From Ascaris suum (lineage: Eukaryota; Nematoda; Chromadorea; Rhabditida; Ascarididae): a stretch of 64,000 nucleotides of DNA. A model generated the notes under the pieces. The model was not told where the DNA came from and ran no database searches. It saw nothing but the letters and a program-made list of their open reading frames with translations. Shown here piece by piece: positions 11,001 to 21,800 of this stretch (the first letter of the stretch is position 1; each line of letters starts with the position of its first letter). The DNA is taken from positions 2,044,349 through 2,108,348 of the forward strand of contig CM024176.1 of assembly GCA_013433145.1 (NCBI GenBank), written 5' to 3'. Made by a program: the position numbers and the translations under genes.

Positions 11001-14000
11001 GTTTATCATTTGAAATAATAAGTTTACCTGTCTGATTTATCATTCGAAGTACACATCTTTGGATGAGTTTAAAATGCGTTCGTAGGGTCTATCTTCTAAA
11101 GTCATATATGTTTGCAGGAAATAAAAGAATCGAAAGAAGCCGCATTACGAGCAACTCAGGAGCAAGCTGAAAGCTTAGCAAGGCTGGAGGCTGAAAAAAC
11201 TGAGGTTTCATTTGCATATTTTTGTGTGTTTTTTGTGCCATAATCTTTATTTTCAATTATTTCATCGGCTGATATTGGTGAAATACTATGAGAATTTTTA
11301 TGTGTTTCGTAAGGGGTTCAAATTTCCCCTTGCATATACGCTTGCTCAAATGTTTTCGGCTAATATGGGGCACTATGAGTTCATTAATTCTAAGTTTAAT
11401 TAAGGTTACAGAGGTAATATAGTGGATGCAATAGCGCATTTTGAATCAAACGTGAGTTTTTTCACGGGTCATTGCAACCCTCTCGGAATACATCTTTCTT
11501 AGTTAGTGGACGAGTGGGAAGGTTACTGCTAAACGATGTGAATCACTCTAATTTATTGCTGGAAGCATGTATATTTTTTTGATATTTTAAAAAATTTTGA
11601 ATTGATGCACCGAAACGAGTTGTTTCATTAGAACGTAAATAATTGAGCAGAGCATCGAATGAGGAATGCTCTCGAGAAGTAAAGCGAATATGAGGCGAAT
11701 AAGCTTCTCAGTGATATGTTTGATTTTGATATGCAAATTTTTATAGTTAATTACGTTGTCAAGGTTTATTAGTTGCAGGTGATTTCGCGTAAGAAAGAAC
11801 TGAAAGAAAAATTCGAAGAGGAAATCGAAGAACTTAAAGCCGACAAGGAGGTACAAATTTGCCTTTCGGAGTATTTGCATTAACCTATAGGTAGAATACA
11901 AATCGTTAACGAATATTCCAAAGGGTATTAGCGAGGATATGACCGCTTTTGAATTGATTGTTTAAGATTGGCCGTGAGGAAATGTGAACAGTTGTGAGTT
12001 TGACCACTGCTACTATCAGTTTATCTGGCTAGAAGTGTCCGCTTATCAGAATTCAGCTTTCAGTCTTTGACCGGAAGTTTGGTTGAGGATTCTCGAAGTT
12101 ATTTTCAATTAATTGTTAATTCAATGCCTATGAGCTTTTTGAAGTATTTTGTTGATGTTGTAACAATATTTTTGGGGCCTACACTGTGATTTGTGAAATG
12201 GTTCTAACACTTTGGGGGCACAATATTTCAGAAGTGAGGAGGACAAAATTTTTGGCTGTGGACCACTTTTAAGAGAGGAATTTCCATAAAAGTTGCCGAA
12301 ATCTAGTATTTTTATTCCATCATACTTGTGTTAGTATAGTATAGATAAGATGAACTATGTATAGTTATGCTAATATTTGGATAGAGGTGTATTGTTATGC
12401 TTGCGTAGGTGACGTACCACCCAACCTGTTATATTGAATGCTGAAAAAAAGTTATGCTTCAGATGTTGTCCACAGAAGTGTCGATGTTGAGGCAAGAGGT
12501 GATTGATTTCCGTACACGAGTGGATGGACTTGTAGAGGAGGTCGCATCACTTAAGAATCGCGAACGCTTCTTAAATGAAACACTCGATTCCACTGTAAGT
12601 ATATCCGTTGAAGTTTTTGCAATTGTTTTTTTTTTTGCACAGATTTTGATAAGGAGTCCTTTTAAGGGGCATTTCTTATAGAAATAATCTTATTTTAATA
12701 CTATGGGATATAAGTTGCGAGTGATGGCGATGCTTTTGGATTGTTATTACCACTCGTTGAAAATTGTCGCTCAGTGATTTTCGTGAAATTACTCAAATAT
12801 TGCTGATGGTTATACGTTCTCTATACTTTTTTTTAAAATTTCTCGAATGTCATTCATTAATTTCGAATTTTCTCAGTAATGTTTTAATTTCTGAGTGACT
12901 TTTGAAAGTTTTTTTTTTCATTTCTGGTTTTTTTTCTATAATATTCGATTCTTTATTTTATTGATATTTCACTCGATATAATTAAGTATCACAATGTGCA
13001 TAGTTGTATTAAATCATTTAAAAATGATCGGAATATGAAGAACTCTTAATTCCTTTGAATAGAAAGAATGAAATGAAATTGATGAGGAGCTAGTTCATGT
13101 TTTGAGCGTTATTTTATAATTGATTTCATTGCGAAGATTCACTTCCATTAAGCTCGCGAATTGCTTTTCGATAGTTATTACTAGTACTGGCGTTACTAAT
13201 TACTATTACTGTTAGCGGCTTTTGTTACTACCATAATAAATTCGAGACTTCTAGTGATACTACTTTCTAATAGTGCTTTTAAATTGAAGTCTTCGGGAAT
13301 TTCTTCATAATTAATAATTGTTTCCACTGTTCGTGCCTTTGAATGTATTTTTTTTCTGGCTTCATATTTCTGGCTTTTTTCTGGTTTCAGTATTTAAAAG
13401 TCGTTGACGGACACACATTGAACCTTCCATCTCGAATGGAAAAAAGGCGATTGGGATGCCCTAATTTCATATGATCGTATCTTTGGAGAGGGCGATAGAT
13501 CCTAAGCTAAAACATTTGTATATTTGAACTACTCAAATTATATCAAATCGAACGATAAAGTTCACAGAGGGAGAGGAAATTTAAGTAATTGGTAAATAAA
13601 GCTTTAAAAAATTGCGTATGAGCTAATCGCAAAAGATGAGAGTTGATTTGTTTTAACGTAAGATTTGTGTTGAAATAATTGAAGATTTTTAAAGGAGGAT
13701 CGCTTAGAAATATCCGAGCGAAGAGTATTCGAGTTGATGGCGATATTAAAAGAGCGAGACGAAGAAATTGAGGCAAAAATTTGTGAAATAGAAGAATTGA
13801 GAGGAGCACTCGATGAGAGCAAAGCAGGGAATGCCAATTTACGGATGAAATTACGCGAAATGAAAAGCGATCGTGATCATTGGAAAGCGGAAAATGAAAA
13901 AGGCGTTAAAATCATCGATAAACTCCTCAAAGAGGTATATCTATCTCTAGCGATTTTTTAAATTCAATCATCGATAACTTAATTATGGAGAAAGATAATT

Positions 14001-17000
14001 TTTTTTTTTTACGTTGATATTAGGTGCGTTCATACTTCCTTCTTTATATCATATTTCCTGTGGAATGTTTTTAATATTCTTTTCTAAGGGGGTTACTTCA
14101 TCTCGTAAGTGATCTGCCTGATCGTACAAAGATTATTATTGCTTTGTCTGATATCGTTCTTATCGAAATCTCACGATTGATTTCTCTATTAGGAATTAGT
14201 TTTTATGTTGTTTATAATGGCGATATCGCAATAGGATTTGAACTTTTTTCTTTATATATTGACCAGCCATTTCTCGTTGTTTGCGATTGAACCAACTTTG
14301 TCATTCCAATTATACGACGGGATGCGTATATAGAAAACTTTGGTCTATTTGTGTGAGATATGTTTTTCAGCATTGATAGTAGAGATATATTGGCAAGAAT
14401 TGATTGTAATTTTAGAATTTAGCGGAATACTGAATTGTTGCTTCATAATTTTGATAGTTTTATCATGCTTTAATGAGTCGTTTTATATTATAATTTCAAA
14501 AGTTATCACTTTTTAATGCGTCATGATAAGCTTTTTTTTTTAAATATATACTTTGTGATTCATATTTGTAGATTATTGTTGTATTCATTTCCAGCAAAAA
14601 GAAAAACGTTTACGTGTTGATGATGAACAAAATTCATCGCAAGCAGAAAAAATTCGGCAATTAGAAGCGGATTTAGAGGAACGAAAACAAGCGGTTGATG
14701 CGTTATCCGATTCGAATGCCCAACTTAGAGTACAGGTTATTGATTGGTCTTTATGCATTTAATTGATTGATCAGGTAGCATTGAAATTGTTTTTTTTTTC
14801 ATAAATTTCTAAGCGAATATTGAATATTTGATACTCTTTTCTAGTTTAGTTGTTGATAGCGAAGTGATAGTCTTGTTTTCAGTGGGGTTAAAATTCTCAC
14901 GCTTATGCTTGAGCTATGGTTTAAAAGCCAGCGACTGAAGTTTACAATTTTACATGATGCCACTGGAGTATGAGTTAGAATGTATTTTGGGCAAAATAAT
15001 AATCCACCGAAATCTGTTATGAATATGCTCATATATTTATTATTGTCTATCTGTTTTGATAAGAGATAAGTTTGTGATAAGAGAACGGCCAGTAGAGCCT
15101 ACTTTCAACTGGTAGCAATGTTTCGCATTATTTTTGCGAACGATTCATATCGAAATGCGACGATTTTATGTGATTTAGAGATTTTTATTTTACTAGCGGA
15201 TAATATGGTAGAAATGGAAACTCGCTGATTGTTTAAGTTCAATGCAATCGGAAGTTTTTTCCAGTTTATGTTCAGTGTTGTTGGAAATATTTGTGTAGAA
15301 GTTTATTTGATTAGCATGAAATGGCCTTATTTTAGGTTTATTTTTTTCTTTGATTTAAAACAACTTTTATATATTATAGTCGATTGTTAAATGAAACGAA
15401 ATGAGGCAATGTTTTAATGAGAAATCGATTGCATTGCATATTTTCAAAAAAAGTTTTTTTTTTTATTACCTATTTGATGAAATTTTCAGTCGTTCATTAT
15501 TTATGTATTTCAAAAACAACTTATTTAGATTGTAGAGAGATACTAGAAAGTGAATGATTAGGTGCTGGCGGTTATTACATTTTGATGAGCCAAAAAAAAA
15601 AGTTTGTAAATATGGTTATATGGCTGGAAGAAGGTGAAAATATTCGAGTTGATCGTTTCGAATGACGTCATTGTACTTGGAAATAATGGTGATAGCAAGG
15701 TGATTTCAAGTGGAAATTATGCTTTCAGTTGGAAAATCTTATGAGTGAATGTGCAAAAACGAAAAAGGATGCAGAAGAATGGTCGATAAAATGTGATAAA
15801 AAGGAGAAAAGTAAGCTTTAATTTATTGGAAGTAATAAATGAATTAATATTTTTAAATAGGTTATATTTTGTTGATAGCACTATGGTTGTGCAATTTTAT
15901 TTTGTGGAATATTTGTTTTGTTGTAAAGATTGTACCCGACGTTTTGGTACTTTTACGGGTAACAGATATGGGAGAGGGTAAGGTCATTCAAAACCCAGAA
16001 AAACCAGAAACTGCGCGTAGTCGAAAAACCGAAGAAAATGAACTCCTTGGTTTAGTTCATTTCGATTGGCGAATAAATCTAAACGACATTATTGCTTATT
16101 GAGTGTTACGCTTCTGTTTTCTGTTATTTTGCAACATTGTGAATTTTAATGCAAAATTCTCGATGCTAATCAATAGTTTTCGATTGCTTTCCTAAGGAAA
16201 AGAGGAGAGCTATGAGTGGAATGAGGAAAATTTGGTGTGGTGATCAATTGTGATGTGGTGATCAATTCATGATCCTTTTCTTTCGCTTTTTTTTTCTCTC
16301 GTTACTTCTCTTTGTTCATGGATCAAATATCATCGCGTTTATAATTTTGGCCATAAGAACGTTGAATTAGTTATTAGTGTATTTAGCAGCTGATCTTCAG
16401 CAGAAGACTAGAAGAGAAGACAATTTGATGTTTTAGTGCTCGCAGATCTATTGAAACTTCGACATGCATCACCCATTGGACAAACGATAACACCTATAGC
16501 AGCGGTATCAGCACCTCCCGTGTCGACGGTGTATCCACGAGTTCTTGGATGGGTACGTTATTGGTGCACGAATATCAACCTCCATTGTCGTCTGCCTAAG
16601 TTTGTCGAATGGATGAGGAGGGAGGGAAGGTTGTTGATTGTAACTACCGCAAGGAAACGTTCCGATAGAGGGTTTATAGGGGTTTATGGAATGCTCAGTG
16701 CAAATTAATATTTAGCTTGATCATCAAATTATTGCACTTTAGCTAACATATCGTTTTTTTTTAAATATAAAACAAATGTTTGAACGAAGCACATGATGAA
16801 GTGTGCAGTCACATTTGAATATATAAATTCATTCAATTTATGCAAATTTTTAATGGCTGTTTAACTTCATGCAAATTTAATGGCTGTTTAAATGCACATA
16901 TGCGAGAAAGAACGTATGAAATATTTGAAGAGGAAATCACTCACCAGATTTGTTACAGATTGAAACACAAATGTTGTTTCAGCAGTTTCAAACGGACAAA

Positions 17001-17739
17001 AATCAGTTGAATATGCGAATAGTCATCAAATCTCAGAAATGTTTTGTCAGTATCATTGTAATGACCTGTTCTGGTATCCTCTTTTTTTCAGTCGACAATG
17101 ACAGGACAAATATCAACACCGCTAAGGATCTCTCCTTATGCGTATGGCACACCACAACTCAACAAGGAGAGGCTAGTAATTGCGTCTATTTATTTGTCAC
17201 CTTACAGCTAGCCTCTATGGGAGTATTGTTTATGTGGGGTTTGGTTAATTTAATGCGGTTAAATACCTACATTTTAATACTCTTACCGTGCTGTTTTAGC
17301 AGTCTAATTAAAAGAGAATGAGAATGAGATCTCGGAACGATTGACTTCTTACTTTGATTCCATTTTTAAGAGCGTGACCAAGGAGGGGAAGGAGAGTTGG
17401 AGGAATCGGTTGTGGTGGCGGGGAAAATTTCCATAAAATGATTTTTGTTGACGATGTGACTTTCTGAAGTCCGCTGCTCTCTTGGCACCTTAAGCCTTAA
17501 TAGTCCTATTCATTCATAAGGGCGTTTTTCCTGATTTCATTTTTTCACTCATATTTTTTCAGCGTTTTATATAGGGAACATACTTAGGTGTATTGGGAAA
17601 CACAGAGTGGTAATAGGGGTGCATAAGCGTTCGAAGATGAAGATTAATGTTTGTAGCAATGCAATTTTCTTTTAGCGCTTCCTCTATGTCAACACCAACG
17701 ACTTCGCAAATTGCGCCTACTCAGCCCAACCAGCCGTGA
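8068..17739 (+). CDS. sas-6: SAS-6 centriole assembly protein (5' end missing)
   Basis: SAS-6 self-assembles into the ninefold cartwheel that seeds centrioles. Predicted exons: 8068-8119, 8725-8939, (possible microexon 9066-9079), 9926-10095, 10694-10747, 11118-11204, 11779-11850, 12463-12594, 13695-13934, 14595-14735, 15729-15810, 16437-16552, 17092-17141 and 17676-17739 (TGA). The first exons give the globular head: SVSLTLRIDERQNRSEK, then EFTFILSREEDPRFIYS and EQDLLCDFDSFPKMIADFV, matching in order the Caenorhabditis SAS-6 head. Exon 9926 gives the later head strands (VSLCLHALTDSALVTHLI). Six middle exons are continuous charged coiled coil in phase 0. The last three are a Pro/Ser/Thr-rich tail ending APTQPNQP. 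About 490 residues are accounted for, close to the worm protein's length, so only a short N-terminus is missing. Exon 8725 ends in phase 2 while 9926 needs phase 1, so a small exon or a different boundary is required there. Acceptors are mostly NTTTCAG or TTGCAG; exon 13695 uses an atypical TTAAAG. Confidence 0.88.
10136..10190. repeat. (TTTA)n microsatellite in a SAS-6 intron
   Basis: About twelve TTTA units with one TATA interruption follow the donor of the 9926-10095 exon. Confidence 0.85.
10983..11050. repeat. Tandem duplication of 34 bases
   Basis: Two adjacent copies of an AATAAGTTTACCTGT...TTTATCATT unit, with period 34 and a few differences, lie within a SAS-6 intron. The duplication looks local. 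Confidence 0.75.
15663..15702. repeat. TGACGTCA-containing dispersed repeat, copy A
   Basis: This copy starts GAATGACGTCATT and continues ACTTGGAAATAATGGTGATA. It resembles the sequence at 46363-46405 over about 38 bases and sits in the last SAS-6 intron before the 15729 exon. TGACGTCA is the full palindromic CRE/bZIP site. Confidence 0.5.
16838..16891. repeat. Tandem ATGCAAAT...GGCTGTTTAA duplication
   Basis: Two copies of an ATGCAAATTT-TAATGGCTGTTTAA unit lie about 30 bases apart in the SAS-6 intron after exon 16437-16552. Each copy carries an ATGCAAAT octamer-like site. Confidence 0.7.
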
Positions 17740-17757
17740 ATGATTTATTTCCCACTG

Positions 17758-17758
<1 letters not shown>

Positions 17759-17839
<81 letters not shown>
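17759..17839. repeat. (TA)40 microsatellite next to the SAS-6 stop
   Basis: This is an uninterrupted TA tract beginning 20 bases after the predicted TGA at 17739, so it falls in the 3' UTR or immediately beyond it. No AATAAA precedes it. Confidence 0.95.
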
Positions 17840-17842
<3 letters not shown>

Positions 17843-18265
17843 GGTGTAAAATTGTAATTTTTACCTTCTTTTACTTATTGACTTGTGATTTTTGAAATCT
17901 ATTGCTTATTGATTGAATGTATAGGATAAGATTATAATTAATACTGATCTCATTGTTAGTTATTGTGTTCTTGCATTGTAAACTTTTTCATTGTTGGATA
18001 TGAAAAGATGCTGCATATTAGAATTTCTCATCAGAGGAAAAAATAACCGAAATCGCTATTCCAAATTTAGCTGATGAAAAGGATTTTTTTAGATCGTTAC
18101 TGAATTGAATCTAAAATGAAATAGGCTTTCGCATCAAATTGGCAATCGGGTATTATTTAATTTGGCCACGTTATCCTTCTTGCGCTAATTCAACCGACAC
18201 ATAGGAGATGGACCACAATTCTGCCAATGGGGTATAACTAATTGGGGTATATGCTAGAGCATAAT

Positions 18266-18356
18266 GACCAGATTGGACAAATCTGGTCACCAAAATCTAT
18301 GGAATTTGTCCAATCTGGTCAAAAAATGACCGGATTGGACAAATTTCATAGATTTT
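18266..18356. repeat. Nested inverted repeat (29-base stem)
   Basis: The arm 18292-18320 (AAAATCTATGGAATTTGTCC then AATCTGGTC) is followed by a 7-base loop and the arm 18328-18356, its reverse complement with two mismatches. A third, partial copy at 18266-18282 can pair with 18304-18320, and 18266-18288 is itself a small hairpin (GACCAGAT/ATCTGGTC). It may be the core of a small DNA transposon or a structured RNA element. No target-site duplication was identified. Confidence 0.85.
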
Positions 18357-18848
18357 CAACTACATTAGCTAATATTCTTAGTGGAGAGCAGTGATAATTT
18401 TATGATAAAAACGTAAAATTTGAAATTGTGAAATTTATTGAAAAATTTCTCAACAATAATTGATTATAAATTCAATAAATATGCTCGAAGCAAACGAATA
18501 TTTAACGTCGTTTTTTTTTTTTTTTTGCACAATTTTAGAAATTTCTCTTTATTTGTTATAAATATGAATTTCGCTATCAATTATATTACGCTCATTTTTA
18601 ATGTGCCTCTTTTTTGATAAAAATTTTTTTTTTCTTTTACTATATGTGTATTTTTTAAAATTATATAAGTTGAAATGTTCTCATATTTTCGATTTTTTTT
18701 TTCTTTCTTTTTCCTATCGTTTTATATGAATTCTTCTTTCAATTATTTAAAGCTATATTTTCTTTGATGCATTCTAAATGAAATTTTTTTTTCAATTTTA
18801 TTTACTATGAAAGAAAAAATTTTCGAATTTGTTTTTTTTTTTCTTCAG

Positions 18849-21800
18849 GAGAAAAAAATATCCTCAGAGAAAATGCTGAAAAAAAAATGGAGCCTACAAT
18901 TGAAAAGTAATGCTGATTTTTTTTTTTTTTTTGCATTTCGATTATTTCACTTATCTCTTTGTACTTTATGTGCATTGATTTATCATGTGTAGTTTAGTTT
19001 TTTTTTTCTGGTCATTATCATATATGCATTTAATGCAATGCATTAATTTAGTTATTAATTGATTTTGCGATATCGAATATGAATTGCTGTATTTTTCCGG
19101 ATGAGAATAGATTGCTGCTGGTACTGTAATTAAGGATATCTACCGGAAATGCATAAATATATTATCAGCATTGTCCTGAAAGCGTATAGTGATTAATTTT
19201 ATGTCATTTATCATTAATTCACAATATATTTGTGATGTTGATGACGGCAACTTAAACTTGATGATATCTTTGTTAATAATTTGAATACGAGAGATTGAAT
19301 AATTCACTGACAACAGCCACTCGGATTTCACTTTCATTATGGCCACTCGTTCGGAGGTGAAAGTATTTTTACGAAAGTCCAACATTCCAACGTTCTAATC
19401 CAGAATGGTTTACAATATTTTTATTCAGGATAATCACCTAACACTCTTATAAATCTTTGCTAGTCATAAATAGCAAGAATTTAAAGGAGTGGAGAGTTTT
19501 TTGTTTTTTTTTTTTTTTTTTTTTTTGCATGGAGAAATAAAATGGAAGAACTGTGAATAGATTTATGCAAATAGTCATAACGATTATGCATATGCCTAGA
19601 AGTAGTTATCAGAAATTGTGAATATAGTTGCAATTAAAGAACGAAGAATATGATTTGATTATGAGACATTTAAAGATTATTGCAGCATCAAAAAAATTTT
19701 TTTCAACATTTTACGCTTAAATTTTATACGTTGAAGTTCAAGAAAAGAGAAAAAAAGGATCGTTAACACATTATGGATAGTATCGATCTTTCAATTGCTA
19801 ATATTTTGAACTTTATTGGAAGTATTTTTTTTTTGTATTATTGAGGAAAATATACTTTGTAAATAAATTGTAGTGTTGAAAATAGTATATTCATATTCTA
19901 TGACGATGGATCTCTGAGACAAATCTTCGAAAGATCCCACTTTTAGAACGCTTTCTTTATAAAATTTGAAGTTAAGGCTTATAAGACGCATAGGAATTAT
20001 CAGCTGCATTTGAAGTTTTTGTTTTCGTTAGGAACGGATGGGTGACATTTTCTCCGAAGGCGTATTGCGCGTAATTAGTAGGACTTGATGACGGGGTTCT
20101 TGATAAGAGAAGGAAGCGAAATGCTTCATACAGTGGAAGAGGACATCATGAAATCAAACATTGAGTGATCACCGAAATTGAGAGTGTTTGGCTGGCCGTA
20201 GTATAGTATCTATGACGAAAATATTATTGCTTTTTTGCATTGCTTGGTTTTTGCGTGGAAAAACGATATTGCAGAAGAGAAGCTAGGAGCGGTTTTAATT
20301 AATTGCGATACGAAACGATGCGTTTTGGCAGCGGGTAAAATTCAGGAATAGTGGTGGAACTTTTCCCTCATGAAGAAGGAGATTGATGGGCGGAAATGGG
20401 GGGCGGGATGGAGATCTAGAAAAGATTTCGTTTTTTATTGCCTAAAAATATGGAAATTCATTGGAGCCACTTTTGCTGTATATGTATATCGCTTAGCCAA
20501 CACTTCAAGAAAAATGTAAATGGAGGCGAATTTTCGACGATGGATGGATGTATATTTGCATCGAACACTTAAAAACATTTTGAAAGCATGCTTGTGTTTT
20601 GCGTTCTTTGTTAACATACCACAATCGAAACTTCGTCAGGTATGAGTGTGAGATCGCATTTTATTACCGATAGTTCTACAGGTAATATGAAGTTTTGATT
20701 TAGGTGCACATGAACACCATTTATCATCTGTGCGAAAGAAGTTCATTGCGCTTCCATTTTCATCGTTCACTTATATAAAGTATCCTTGTAATGTTAGGTT
20801 CCTCGGTGTATTTCTGCTTCAAATTTTTACCTGCATGAATTATAATTTTTACCTGTATATAGCTCTCTCTTCATTATATGTTTATTAAGGAGAGGGACGA
20901 AAAGAAATGAGCTGAAAAAAAAAAACGAATTATGAGGGAGCCGCTTGATGTCTTTTTTTTTTTCCTAAAATTCTCATTGCTAATAATTCCCATATTCACA
21001 TAAAATCTCGCAGATAATCATTTTGTTGTTTTTTTTTTTCTAATTCAAACATTATTTATTATATTTGCGTTAATTATGCGAAATGGTTCTATGATAAAAT
21101 ATATTGGCCATTTTATGGAATATATTTGTAGGAGCATTTATTGCTTATTGTTATCCGTCGACTATGGAAACGGATACAGGATCATCGTTCATTAGCACCA
21201 ATATGTTCGCATTTATGGATACACTTTTTGCGCGTAAGGTTTTACTGCTTTTAAATTTATTCAGCTAAAAAGAAATATTCATAGTTTATATTATAACGAT
21301 TATCGCATGAAAAAAATGCTCCACGAATGGTACAGATACTCTTCAATGAAATTATTTACTCATATTATAAAGTGTACATCGTTTTTAGTGCTAAGAGGGA
21401 CATTTGTTCTTGGTGTAAATAGCCATACTACAAGTAAGCGAGTGATCGCACTGCCACATTTTACGTCATTCAAATTTTTAATTAATAAAGTCGAGTTTTG
21501 GTTTTATTCGTATCGACCGATCCTGGATTTTATCCACATCTCTATGTCAGCGAACATAATCATGCTAAGACTTGGCCAACTACATGCAGCAAGATGAGTA
21601 TATATGCGAGAAAAAGAAAAGAAGTCTCGGCAGCTCCCTTTCTCACCTCAGAGGTATGTGAGGCGAACAGGACACCTTATCTCTCAAAGCTGGTCGGAGC
21701 TAAGTATATTAGAGAGAGCACTAATTTCGAGTAGCATTTCCTCAGTTTCTCTTCAGAACCTCAGGACTCCTGTCTTCTAGGTTTAGAGGTGGCCGGCTTA

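Noticed and set aside
17092..17321. SAS-6 ending by read-through at 17212 (…SPYS-stop)
   Set aside because: A phase-compatible donor at 17142 joins a Ser/Thr/Pro/Gln-rich terminal exon at 17676. The read-through remains possible as an alternative form.
20032..20070. Exon encoding ERMGDIFSEGVLR
   Set aside because: It has an acceptor and a donor, but its phases do not match the neighbouring exons, while 18849-18906 joins 20275-20334 directly in phase.
21132..21239. Alternative frame of the same exon (EHLLLIVIRRLWKRIQDH)
   Set aside because: It is open and attractive, but it needs an incoming phase that the preceding exon does not supply.
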